Source: Enterovibrio calviensis DSM 14347
GTDB lineage: Bacteria > Pseudomonadota > Gammaproteobacteria > Enterobacterales > Vibrionaceae
Direction of reading: 5' to 3'
Length of the DNA: 64,000 nt
Assembly (NCBI RefSeq): GCF_000621165.1
Contig: NZ_JHZA01000023.1
Location: forward strand, 1 to 64,000
The notes below the pieces were generated by a model. That model worked only from the letters and a program-made list of their open reading frames with translations. It was not told the origin of the DNA and made no database searches. The translations under genes were made by a program, and so were the position numbers. Positions 12,754 to 20,967 of this stretch are shown in pieces (within the stretch, counting starts at the first letter, position 1; every line of letters begins with the position of its first letter).

Positions 12754-13233
12754 TTAAGCCCCTGGCGGGATCGACAGACTATCGGCAATAAGCTGAATAA
12801 GCATATCTTCTTGCTCGAAGCGCAGCTCCATGATTTCGCCGACACGAGAAATATCATTGTCAAAACGGGCGAAATTATCTTCATCCAATACGAATGCGCT
12901 GTATTTGTCATTGAACGTCAGCAGTGGCTCTGTGGTTTCTACGATGCGAGAGTAGAGCGTATCTATCTCGGCATTGCTGGAAAACCCAGTGGATTGCCAT
13001 CGATTCATGACCATGTCATAAATTTTAAAATGCCCAGCAGATATGTAATCGACCAATGCTTCGCAGAATCGATTTAATTCCTGCTCGGTGGGAAGACAAT
13101 TCTTATTGCCGCCTGACAGCCCAGCGACCTTTGAATATTCAACCAACAGTTCTTGTCGCAACGTCAACCAGTAGTCGATGACATCGCTGTATCCGCCCCA
13201 CTGTTGTTGTGCTTTTTCGAGTTTATTAAGCAT
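12754..13233 (-). CDS. rsd: Rsd, anti-sigma-70 regulator
   Basis: 159 residues, matching the family (158 in E. coli). Rsd binds sigma-70 in stationary phase and shifts polymerase toward alternative sigma factors. It begins MLNKLEKAQQQWGGYSDVID, typical of Vibrio Rsd, and is an all-helical protein of the Rsd/AlgQ family. An ATG 15 bases earlier is possible, but ATG 13233 has the SD TGAGGAA at good spacing and matches the family start. It follows rpoC in opposite orientation, next to nudC, as in related genomes. Confidence 0.93.
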   Translation of the reverse strand: MLNKLEKAQQQWGGYSDVIDYWLTLRQELLVEYSKVAGLSGGNKNCLPTEQELNRFCEALVDYISAGHFKIYDMVMNRWQSTGFSSNAEIDTLYSRIVETTEPLLTFNDKYSAFVLDEDNFARFDNDISRVGEIMELRFEQEDMLIQLIADSLSIPPGA

Positions 13234-13375
13234 GACCACGTTCCTCATGATCAGCGCACCTGAGCGCTTTTATAGGATTTGAGCCATATCATTCTGGCTA
13301 TCATTTTACTAACATCAGGTAGTTGATTTTAGAGTGCCCCAATTTGTCACGGTTAGCAAGGATCGAAACTGCGTT

Positions 13376-14137
13376 ATGTCTGATCAAAAAGATCTTGTGT
13401 ACTTGTGTTGTGCAAACGACGGAAAGTTATGGTTGCCCGATCACAGCTTGCCTTTAATTACCAAAGCAGAGCTTGAGGAAATGACGTTATCTAGCTACGT
13501 CATTGGGGAGTTTGATGGAAAAGAGGTTCACTACATTGCTGATAGTGAGGGATTTTCTGTTGACGCCTTTGATGGCCTTCGCAGCCAGTTGTCACTCCCT
13601 CCTGATTTGTTCAACCTCGCAGGTAGGGCGATACAACTCGACCACATGCGAAATACTCAGCGTTTTTGTAGTCTGTGCGGCGGCAAAAATAGTGTCGACG
13701 AGCAACATACGTCCATGGTTTGTCAGCAATGTCATACCGTGCATTATCCTCGTGTCTCCCCGTGCGTCATTGTAGCGGTAAGGCGAGATAGGGAGATATT
13801 GCTCGCGCACCATCCTCGTCATCGAAATGGCATGTATACCGTGATTGCAGGCTTCGTTGAAGCGGGTGAGACCTTGGAGCAATGCGTCGCTCGTGAGGTG
13901 TTTGAGGAGACCGGGATTGTCGTGACGAATATTCGCTATTTCGATAGCCAGCCTTGGGCGTTCCCCTCGAACCTCATGATTGGCTTTGTTGCCGACTACG
14001 CAGCAGGCGAAATTAGCCCAGACTATGAAGAGCTTACGGATGCACAGTGGTTTGATTTAGACAACTTGCCGCTGGTGGCGCCAGAGGGCACGATTGCGCG
14101 TCGGTTGATCGAAGAGGCGCGCACACTATGTGACTGA
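13376..14137 (+). CDS. nudC: NudC, NAD-capped RNA / NADH pyrophosphatase
   Basis: 253 residues. It hydrolyses NADH and removes NAD caps from RNA 5' ends. The zinc ribbon has C98, C101, C116 and C119 (CSLCG, CQQCH); the Nudix box spans about residues 159-181 (GFVEAGETLEQ, then REVFEETG); SQPWAFPSNLM at 191 is the NudC subfamily signature. The frame is open from a GTG at 13334, which would add 14 residues with no clear SD; ATG 13376 is preferred, with AAGGA about 14 bases upstream, so the start is uncertain. Confidence 0.92.
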   Translation: MSDQKDLVYLCCANDGKLWLPDHSLPLITKAELEEMTLSSYVIGEFDGKEVHYIADSEGFSVDAFDGLRSQLSLPPDLFNLAGRAIQLDHMRNTQRFCSLCGGKNSVDEQHTSMVCQQCHTVHYPRVSPCVIVAVRRDREILLAHHPRHRNGMYTVIAGFVEAGETLEQCVAREVFEETGIVVTNIRYFDSQPWAFPSNLMIGFVADYAAGEISPDYEELTDAQWFDLDNLPLVAPEGTIARRLIEEARTLCD

Positions 14138-14235
14138 CCCTTCGACTGAATTGGCAACTGACTCAGATATCCGAGCGTGATGTCAGTCAGTCACTCTCAA
14201 GAAACAGCTCGAATGAAATATGAAAGATGAGAGAT

Positions 14236-14267
14236 AAAAGAGGGATGTGAATGCATCCCTCTTTTTT
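14236..14267. terminator. Bidirectional terminator between nudC and acoC
   Basis: AAAAGAGGGATG (14236-14247) pairs perfectly with 14254-14265 and runs into TT. The A and T flanks let it serve both nudC (+) and the aco operon (-). Confidence 0.9.
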
Positions 14268-14319
14268 CTGCTACTTACCATCTGTTGCTAATTACGCGCT
14301 GTTGCTGGTCGCGATGTTG

Positions 14320-15426
14320 TTACTGGCTGTGCGCCAAAATGATGGCATTGACCTCATTGGCTTTCTCCATTTGCACCATATGCCCGGTATTCTCAATAAT
14401 ATGGCATTCGGCACCTAACGGATGATGAGCATGTGACGCTGGGATCACCTCATCTTTGTCTCCCCAAATCACCAGTGTGGGCGTAGAAGGGGATTCGCCC
14501 ATCGTGCGCATTTGCGTGCCCGCAGGGAAGAGTTCGCTCGCAAGATAGGTCAATGAAGAGGTGACGCCGTCCAGTCGCTTGTATTTGAGTACATCGTCAA
14601 CCAAGCTACGCGTCACTAATCCTTTATCTGCAAATAACATTTGCAGAACAGGCTTCAGTTCACGGCGATTTTGCGCATGAATAAAGCTTTGTATGTAGTC
14701 TCCACTGATCTCTTTTCCAAGCCCAGCACTGGCAATAAGCGCCAATGACTTTGCTTTTTCGGGGTGTAGTTTTGCTACCTCACTGCAAACTAAGCCCCCC
14801 ATCGAGTGCCCCACCCAATGCGCGTGACCCAGATTGAGTTCATCGAAAACCTCAACCACGGTTTGCACTAATTTCGCAAGCGTCAGTGCAAAGAGTGGAA
14901 TCGCGGACTGGCCGTGAGCAGGCAAATCAATGGCTAGAACGGGGGAGGATGCGCTCAAGGCATCCATGTTAAATAGCCAATTGTCCAAGTCGCCACCAAA
15001 GCCATGGATAAGCACATACGGAATGCCGTCAGCATCCTTGTTCATTAGACTATAACGGACTTGCCCAACAGATGTGTTTGAGAATGCGTAAGGAGAGGCC
15101 TGTGTTTCATCAGACTCATCGTTGGCATCCGGTTGAACAAATGCAGCGATAAATGCATCGATTTCCAAATCAGTGACATCTTGTGGGGCAATGACTCCAA
15201 GCAAGGCTTGAACGCTATATATATCGCCTTCTTGTGCCACTCTTCGCCTAAATAACCCAGCATCTGGCGCTTCGACTTCACTGGCAATTTTATCCGTTTC
15301 AACGTCCATGATGATTTGGCCGACATTGATGAGATCGCCATCGTTGACATGCCATTCAACGAGAGTGCCCTCTTTCATTGAAAGCCCCCACTTGGGCATC
15401 ACAATCGGTATGATGTTTGGGTTCAT
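14320..15426 (-). CDS. acoC: Acetoin dehydrogenase E2 component (lipoyl domain plus alpha/beta hydrolase)
   Basis: 368 residues. It is the acetyl-transferring component of the acetoin dehydrogenase complex, passing the acetyl group from acetoin to CoA. The N-terminal lipoyl domain has the lipoylation site METD-K46 type motif (DVETDKIASE). Residues 125-368 are an alpha/beta-hydrolase fold with nucleophile S208 in GHSMGG, D325 in WGDKDEV and H349 in NTGHM. This two-domain form, lacking the usual E2 catalytic domain, is typical of AcoC. Its ATG overlaps the acoB stop (ATGA), and GGGAGGAC is the SD. It is the last gene of the operon. Confidence 0.93.
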   Translation of the reverse strand: MNPNIIPIVMPKWGLSMKEGTLVEWHVNDGDLINVGQIIMDVETDKIASEVEAPDAGLFRRRVAQEGDIYSVQALLGVIAPQDVTDLEIDAFIAAFVQPDANDESDETQASPYAFSNTSVGQVRYSLMNKDADGIPYVLIHGFGGDLDNWLFNMDALSASSPVLAIDLPAHGQSAIPLFALTLAKLVQTVVEVFDELNLGHAHWVGHSMGGLVCSEVAKLHPEKAKSLALIASAGLGKEISGDYIQSFIHAQNRRELKPVLQMLFADKGLVTRSLVDDVLKYKRLDGVTSSLTYLASELFPAGTQMRTMGESPSTPTLVIWGDKDEVIPASHAHHPLGAECHIIENTGHMVQMEKANEVNAIILAHSQ

Positions 15427-16436
15427 GCGTGTCCTCCCGCGATGGCATTCACGGCATCGACAATGGCATCGACAGAAGGAACAAACGCATCCTCTAAGGT
15501 CGGCGAGAAGGGAACGGGTGTGTGAGGCGCGGTGACCATTTTTATTGGTGATTTAAGAGAAGAAAACGCCGCTTGGGCGACCTGAGCGGAAATGTCTGCG
15601 GCAATAGAGCATCGTGGATGCGCTTCATCAATACAAACCAGTCGACCGGTGTTCTCGACACTTTCAAGCACGGTATCAAGATCTAATGGCGATAGGGTAC
15701 GTAAGTCAATGACTTCGCATTGAATACCCGTTTTGGCTAACTGTTCCGCTGCGCTGAGCGCGCGGTGTACGGTTTGACCATAGCTGACCAAGGTGACGTC
15801 GTTGCCTTCTCTGATCACACTGGCTTCCCCAAAGGGAATGGCATAGCTTGATTCAGGGACATCGCATTCACTGCCGTAAAGGTTTTTGTGCTCAAGAAAA
15901 ATGACAGGGTCGTTATCTCGAATGGCTTGGATCAGCAGACCTTTGGTGTCATAGGCGTTAGACGGACACACCACCTTTAAGCCGGGAATGTGCGTGAACA
16001 GCGGTGTGAGCATTTGGCTGTGTTGTGCGGCGGCTCGAAACCCTGCCCCACACATGGCGCGTATGACCACGGGCGTTTCGGCTTTCCCCCCGAACATATA
16101 GCGAAACTTAGCCGCTTGGTTGAAAATTTGATCAAAGCAGACGCCCATAAAATCAATAAACATGAGTTCAGCGATAGGGCGTAAACCGCAGGTCGCGGCA
16201 CCAACAGCTGCGCCCACATAGGCACTTTCTGACAGAGGCGTGTCGATCAATTGGTTAGGGTGTTTGGCATATAAGCCTTTGGTAACACCCAATACGCCGC
16301 CCCATGCATCATCTTCACCGGGTGCGCCCGTGCCCCCAACAATGTCTTCCCCCATCATAAACACCGTGGGGTCTCGGCTCATTTCTTGATCAATGGCTTC
16401 ATTAATCGCATCTTTCATGGAGAGTGTTCTGGCCAT
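15423..16436 (-). CDS. acoB: Acetoin dehydrogenase E1 beta subunit
   Basis: 337 residues. It is the TPP-dependent E1 beta chain, partner of AcoA. It begins MARTLSMKDAINEAIDQEM, with FMMGEDIVGGTGAPG near the start, and belongs to the transketolase-like E1 beta family, whose C-terminal domain shows IQCEVIDLRTLSPLD and the CIDEAH segment. An in-frame upstream extension exists, but this ATG has the SD AAGGAAGGAAAT. The stop overlaps acoC by 4 bases, so the two are translationally coupled. Confidence 0.95.
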   Translation of the reverse strand: MARTLSMKDAINEAIDQEMSRDPTVFMMGEDIVGGTGAPGEDDAWGGVLGVTKGLYAKHPNQLIDTPLSESAYVGAAVGAATCGLRPIAELMFIDFMGVCFDQIFNQAAKFRYMFGGKAETPVVIRAMCGAGFRAAAQHSQMLTPLFTHIPGLKVVCPSNAYDTKGLLIQAIRDNDPVIFLEHKNLYGSECDVPESSYAIPFGEASVIREGNDVTLVSYGQTVHRALSAAEQLAKTGIQCEVIDLRTLSPLDLDTVLESVENTGRLVCIDEAHPRCSIAADISAQVAQAAFSSLKSPIKMVTAPHTPVPFSPTLEDAFVPSVDAIVDAVNAIAGGHA

Positions 16437-16455
16437 AATGATTTCCTTCCTTGAA

Positions 16456-17439
16456 TTAGTAACTGACGTAAACATCTTTCAGCAGGGCTGACATGTCCGG
16501 AGATGGCGCAGCGATGGCTGCTTGAACGGCATCCTCAATCAGCGCTTTGACCTCGTCATCGATGCGATCGAATTCGCTGGTGGAAATGACTCCGCTCTGT
16601 TCAACGCGGTGACGCAAAATTTTCAGGCAGTCCCGGTTGTCTCGAATGTCTTTGATTTCGCCATCGGCGCGGTAGGTTTGTGCATCGCCTTCAAAGTGAC
16701 CAAAAAAGCGCACCATTTTGCATTCCAGTAAGGAAGGGCCTCCTCCTTGTCGAGCGCGTTGAATGACCTCACCAGCGGCTTCATAGACGGCAAAAAAGTC
16801 TGTGCCATCGACCGTGATTCCAGGTAACCCAAAGCCTGTCGCACGGTCGACATATGAATCGCAAGATACTGCCCATTCTGCGGCGGTGGATTCGGCATAC
16901 CCGTTGTTTTCTACAACAAAGATGACAGGAAGCTCCCACACCGCAGCAAGGTTAAGGCTCTCCAAAAAGGTACCTTGGTTAGAGGCACCATCACCGGTGA
17001 AACTGATCCCCACGCCAGTATGGCCGAGCTGTTTTGCCGCCAATGCGGCGCCGCAAACCAGCGGCGAACCAGCACCTAAAATGCCATTCGCGCCCATCAT
17101 GCCTTTCGATAAATCCGCAATGTGCATGGAGCCACCTTTGCCGCTGCAAGCGCCGGTTTGCTTGCCATAAATTTCTGCCATCATGGCGTGAACATCGACG
17201 CCCTTGGCGATGCAATGACCGTGGCCTCTGTGTGTTGAGGCAATGCGGTCATTGTTGTTGAGGTGCATCATGATGCCGACGGCTGTGGCTTCCTCTCCGG
17301 CATAAAGGTGAACAAAGCCGGGAATGTCGCCACGCGCAAAATCGATGTGCAGACGCTCTTCGAAATCTCGAATGGTTTTCATCATGGTGTAGGCGTCGAG
17401 CAACTGCTCGCGAGACAGTGGAAAGGGATTGTCACTCAT
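16456..17439 (-). CDS. acoA: Acetoin dehydrogenase E1 alpha subunit
   Basis: 327 residues. The E1 alpha subunit binds TPP and, with AcoB, cleaves acetoin to acetaldehyde and a lipoyl-bound acetyl group. The TPP motif is clear: GDG at 149-151 and NN at 178-179 (GDGASNQGTF, then VVENNG). The frame stays open 132 codons upstream inside acoX, but that part is not coding in this frame. ATG 17439 has AAGGAGAACAC as SD. It overlaps the 3' end of acoX by 8 bases; acoB begins 19 bases after its stop. Confidence 0.96.
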   Translation of the reverse strand: MSDNPFPLSREQLLDAYTMMKTIRDFEERLHIDFARGDIPGFVHLYAGEEATAVGIMMHLNNNDRIASTHRGHGHCIAKGVDVHAMMAEIYGKQTGACSGKGGSMHIADLSKGMMGANGILGAGSPLVCGAALAAKQLGHTGVGISFTGDGASNQGTFLESLNLAAVWELPVIFVVENNGYAESTAAEWAVSCDSYVDRATGFGLPGITVDGTDFFAVYEAAGEVIQRARQGGGPSLLECKMVRFFGHFEGDAQTYRADGEIKDIRDNRDCLKILRHRVEQSGVISTSEFDRIDDEVKALIEDAVQAAIAAPSPDMSALLKDVYVSY

Positions 17440-18502
17440 GGTGTTCTCCTTGTGATAGCGGGGTGGGCATCTGCCCATGGTGTTGAATAAACAGACCTTG
17501 TCGGGCGGCAAACGCCATACATTGCTCGACATTGATGGTGTGAAAAGCATCAGAACGTAAGGTGATGCTGATGGCATCATTGGTGGTAAATGGCCACTCA
17601 CGCTCCCCATCCAAGGCAAGAGAGCCAGAAGATGACGCAAGCGACAGGGGAACGTTGGGTGGAAATGCGTTAAACGTTTCGATGGGAAGCGTGGCAATGA
17701 GTCCCGGCGCCAAAGGGGCAGATAGCGACAACGATGGGGGCGATGAATGACGGGCAAATTGAACATGTAACCCAGCAGGCTCTTCACGGGTGATGGGATG
17801 CAATAAGCCAGCGATGGAAGACAAACCAATACCATCGGTGCGGCCGAATGTGACGAACAATTCCTTCAGGCTGTCAGCGCGCCAAACTGCAAGCGCGCCA
17901 GTAAATTGCTCTCGCACCACGGCGACATCAACCAATGCGATGTCTCGCTGATGATTGAGTGTCACTTCAAGCCATTTGTTACCGCGAAAAGCCAGCGCGG
18001 CAGGGATCGTTCCGCTGACCGCCAGACCCGTCGCTAGTCCTGTGATGGTGGGTTCCTGTAGTGGCGGAAACGCGTTGTTTGTGCCGCTCGACACACCCGC
18101 AATGGGAATGTTTCCGCACTCACGTACCACCAGTCGATGCGTTCCATCGCCGCCAAGTACCACAATCGCCGCGACGTTTTGTTCCTTCATGAGCTGCGCA
18201 GCCATGACCGTATCTTGAGATGTGCCCGTGACGGGCATATCTAACCATTCCAACGCCGGAAAGCGGGCGTTATCCGCCCGTTGCGCCTGTTTCAACCCGC
18301 GGCGAATATGCACACCAAGGCCTGCTCGCTCTGGCATCATCACCACGTTATTCACCCCAGAGTGACGCAGACCTGCCAATATCCGCAGCACCATGTTGGC
18401 GCGGTCAGTGATTTGTAAGTTGGCGGCATGCGCGATGATCCGACGGATATCGCGGGCAGAAACCGGGTTTGCGATGATGCCGACAGTGATTGGCTTGGTC
18501 AC
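17432..18502 (-). CDS. acoX: AcoX, NAD-kinase-like protein of the acetoin operon
   Basis: 356 residues of the ATP-NAD kinase-like AcoX family, found in acetoin operons; its biochemical role is not settled. The nucleotide-binding motif GGDGTHR is at 117-123 and GVSSGTNNAFP at 136-146, and both fit the NAD/diacylglycerol kinase fold. The start is GTG 18502 with AAGGA 10 bases upstream. It is the first gene of the acoXABC operon, with a sigma-54 type promoter about 40 bases upstream. Confidence 0.9.
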   Translation of the reverse strand: MTKPITVGIIANPVSARDIRRIIAHAANLQITDRANMVLRILAGLRHSGVNNVVMMPERAGLGVHIRRGLKQAQRADNARFPALEWLDMPVTGTSQDTVMAAQLMKEQNVAAIVVLGGDGTHRLVVRECGNIPIAGVSSGTNNAFPPLQEPTITGLATGLAVSGTIPAALAFRGNKWLEVTLNHQRDIALVDVAVVREQFTGALAVWRADSLKELFVTFGRTDGIGLSSIAGLLHPITREEPAGLHVQFARHSSPPSLSLSAPLAPGLIATLPIETFNAFPPNVPLSLASSSGSLALDGEREWPFTTNDAISITLRSDAFHTINVEQCMAFAARQGLFIQHHGQMPTPLSQGEHHE

Positions 18503-18537
18503 AATGTATTCGTCCTTGGGTGAGTGATAACAGGCTT

Positions 18538-18556
18538 AAACCAAGAAGCGTGCCAG
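18538..18556 (-). promoter_or_regulatory. Candidate sigma-54 (-24/-12) promoter of acoXABC
   Basis: On the minus strand the sequence CTGGCACGCTTCTTGG matches the sigma-54 consensus TGGCACG-N4-TTGCW at every fixed position except the C of the -12 element, which is G. It lies about 36 bases upstream of the acoX GTG. A sigma-54 activator gene, acoR, is divergently encoded next door, which supports the call. Confidence 0.7.
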
Positions 18557-18641
18557 AGCTGGGCAATAAGTTTTAATCACTATTTTTCAGTGTTTTAAGC
18601 TGGTTAGCTGGGGCGTAGGCATGCATGGGTGGTGTAGCGTG

Positions 18642-18662
18642 TGCAACAGGTGTGGCGTTGCA
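18642..18662. promoter_or_regulatory. Candidate activator site (inverted repeat) in the acoX-acoR gap
   Basis: TGCAAC (18642-18647) and GTTGCA (18657-18662) form an inverted repeat with 9 bases between them, about 95 bases upstream of the -24 element of acoX. This is a usual distance for an enhancer-like site of a sigma-54 activator. AcoR binding here is inference only. Confidence 0.4.
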
Positions 18663-18799
18663 ACCAGAGGGGGCGTCCCAAAAGATTAACGGTGTCTTGA
18701 TGGCGCGAAAATAAGATGGATAGAAGCGTGTTGGCGGCGGGTTGAGCGAGAAAATTCTGAATGAGGTGCATACTTTCAAGGAGTGAAAGGAGTCGTCTC

Positions 18800-20743
18800 A
18801 TGGAAGTGGTTAGACAGGTTCGCGATCATATTAAAGAAGTTCAAGGTGTCGCTGAAGGCGTTAACAGCGCTCGCGATGCTGTGATTGAGCAATCGTGGCG
18901 GCGCTGCGTTTCCGATCACAAGCTGGATCCTCTTGTAATGCAAGAGGCGTATATCGTTCCTCATGCCGAGTTGAAGTATCACCAAGAGCGCATTGATAAG
19001 TTGTTGCGCACGGCGCGACACGGGTTAGACGATTTGTATCGGCAAATCGCGTTGCACGGCTATGTGCTATTGCTGACAGATGCTGATGGAGTGACTGTCG
19101 ATTTTCAAGGCGATGCATCGCTGCGATGGGAATTGCAAAAGTCCGGTTTGTATCTTGGTGCAGAATGGTCGGAACAGCGAGCAGGGACCTGTGGTGTTGG
19201 TTCGTGCATTTTTACCGGTGAAGCGATCACCGTTCATCAAACCGATCATTTCGATGCCACTCATGCGCCGCTCTCCTGCACGGCGGCCCCCATTTATGAT
19301 GTTGATGGGTCACTCGCTGCGGTGCTGGATATCTCCGCATTAAAAAGCCCAGAACCTAAAGCCAGTCAGGCGCTAGCGCTTAGCCTTGTTCAATCCTGCA
19401 CTCGCCGTATAGAAATGGCGGCACTCATGAACACCTTTCGCCGCGAATGGATCGTGCGTTTTAGCCAATCACCCGCATTTCTTGATGTCGACCCTGAGTG
19501 TGCCATCGCAGTGAATGGCAACGGCGAGGTCATAGGTATGACACACAGCGCCCAGCGTTTGCTCGCTCGGGTCAAAGGTACGCCGTGGCAGAATACATCC
19601 GTGTTACTAAACAGCGGATTATCCGATTACTTCAATATCAACATCAATGAACTGCCTACCCTGACACGCGCATTGCCAACAGAGGAGCGCTTGATCAGCA
19701 CATGCACCGGAGAGCTTTGGTTTGCCCATGCACTCGCGCCGCAGCAACCGCCTATTGGGCATCATAAGCGACGCATTGTCAGTGGGCCTCTCGCTACCTT
19801 GTATCAAGGAGACAGTGAGATGGAGGCGCTCGCCCAGAAAGCTTCTCAACTGGCGTTGTCGCCATTGCCCATTTTGCTTCAAGGTGAAACTGGCAGTGGT
19901 AAGGAGTACCTTGCGAGTGCGATTCATCAATCCAGTCCACAGCGAAAAGGGCACTTCGTGGCGATCAACTGTGCTGCTATCCCAGAGTCTCTTATTGAAA
20001 GTGAATTATTTGGCTATGTTGATGGGGCGTTTACTGGCGCGAGAGGGAAAGGGAAGAAAGGACTGATCGAACAGGCCAGCGGTGGCACGCTATTTTTGGA
20101 TGAAATTGGGGATATGCCCCTCGGGCTGCAAGCAAGACTGCTTCGCGTATTGGCAGAGAATGAGGTGCTTCCCGTTGGTGCCACAACGGCGGTTCCCGTT
20201 CGGCTTCGTGTATTGGCCGCGACGCATCAAGATTTAACGCAGCTAGTGAAAAGCGGTCGCTTTCGTGAGGACCTGTTTTATCGGATCCGTGGCGCTCGCT
20301 TGTGCATCCCGCCATTACGGGCACGAAAGGACATCATTTGGCTGACGTCCATGCTCATCGAGAAATCAGCCACTCAACCCATGGTGCTGAGTGAATCAGT
20401 CCGCTATCTACTGACCCGATATTCGTGGCCGGGGAACATTCGCGAGTTGGACAATGCCGTGCGTTTCGCGCTGGCATTTTGCCCTGGGAGTGAAATCCTG
20501 CCAGAGCATCTGCCCGACGACATTCGATTTACGCACCAAGAGACGCAAGAAACTGTTGGCGTGTGCGAGGAATCAGCCCGAGATGACAACGAGATATTGC
20601 TGGTGCTACAAGCCTGTAAATGGAATATATCGGAAGCGGCAAGGGTGCTGGGGGTTGACCGTTCTACCGTACATCGGCGCATGAAAAAAGCCGGAGTCAC
20701 CCGTCATTACGGGACTCAGTCTGGCTTCCGAGCCGATGAGTAG
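18800..20743 (+). CDS. acoR: AcoR, sigma-54-dependent activator of acetoin catabolism
   Basis: 647 residues. Domains in order: N-terminal GAF-like sensor region (about 60-200), AAA+ domain with Walker A GETGSGKE near 362, the sigma-54 contact motif GAFTGA at 409-414, Walker B GGTLFLDEIGD, and a Fis-type helix-turn-helix near 607-632 (WNISEAARVLGVDRSTVHRR). This is the layout of AcoR/AcoR-like activators that respond to acetoin. ATG 18800 with AAAGGAG is preferred over an upstream in-frame extension. It is divergent from acoXABC, whose promoter region carries the matching -24/-12 element. Confidence 0.93.
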   Translation: MEVVRQVRDHIKEVQGVAEGVNSARDAVIEQSWRRCVSDHKLDPLVMQEAYIVPHAELKYHQERIDKLLRTARHGLDDLYRQIALHGYVLLLTDADGVTVDFQGDASLRWELQKSGLYLGAEWSEQRAGTCGVGSCIFTGEAITVHQTDHFDATHAPLSCTAAPIYDVDGSLAAVLDISALKSPEPKASQALALSLVQSCTRRIEMAALMNTFRREWIVRFSQSPAFLDVDPECAIAVNGNGEVIGMTHSAQRLLARVKGTPWQNTSVLLNSGLSDYFNININELPTLTRALPTEERLISTCTGELWFAHALAPQQPPIGHHKRRIVSGPLATLYQGDSEMEALAQKASQLALSPLPILLQGETGSGKEYLASAIHQSSPQRKGHFVAINCAAIPESLIESELFGYVDGAFTGARGKGKKGLIEQASGGTLFLDEIGDMPLGLQARLLRVLAENEVLPVGATTAVPVRLRVLAATHQDLTQLVKSGRFREDLFYRIRGARLCIPPLRARKDIIWLTSMLIEKSATQPMVLSESVRYLLTRYSWPGNIRELDNAVRFALAFCPGSEILPEHLPDDIRFTHQETQETVGVCEESARDDNEILLVLQACKWNISEAARVLGVDRSTVHRRMKKAGVTRHYGTQSGFRADE

Positions 20744-20745
20744 GC

Positions 20746-20772
20746 AAAAAAAACCCGCCGTAGGGAGGCGGG
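20746..20772 (-). terminator. Terminator pointing left, between acoR and hemE
   Basis: On the minus strand CCCGCC (20767-20772 side) and GGCGGG form a 6-bp GC stem with a 7-base loop followed by eight T. On the plus strand no T run follows, so it would not terminate acoR efficiently. No annotated minus-strand gene ends here. Confidence 0.7.
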
Positions 20773-20818
20773 AGTAAGATGCGATATTTATGGGTAGTGT
20801 CTATCAGACATTTTGTTA
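20746..20818 (-). ncRNA. Candidate small RNA ending at the orphan terminator
   Basis: Read leftward from about 20818, the sequence has a small hairpin (TGTCT-GAT-AGACA, about 20796-20808), an unpaired stretch, then the strong terminator at 20746-20772. A TAATAA element just upstream could be a -10, but I see no good -35. I do not recognise any known sRNA family. The call rests only on the orphan terminator and compact hairpin-linker-terminator layout. Confidence 0.25.
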
Positions 20819-20967
20819 TTAGAAGCAAATTTTTAACATGTGCGTAATGCTTCGGCAAACATCCTGCATCCTGAGAGATGATATTTATGATCGTACCCAC
20901 AAAGGGCAGCTTTTGTTGCTCTCTGAGGGTGATACAATAGCGCCACTCAACTTTCAGGAAGTGAACA

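Noticed and set aside
16991-17261. Overlapping ORFs within acoA
   Set aside because: Shadow frames inside a confidently assigned gene.
20697-20900. 67-codon minus-strand ORF upstream of hemE
   Set aside because: It crosses the terminator and the acoR 3' end and has no SD; the RNA interpretation is preferred over a protein.
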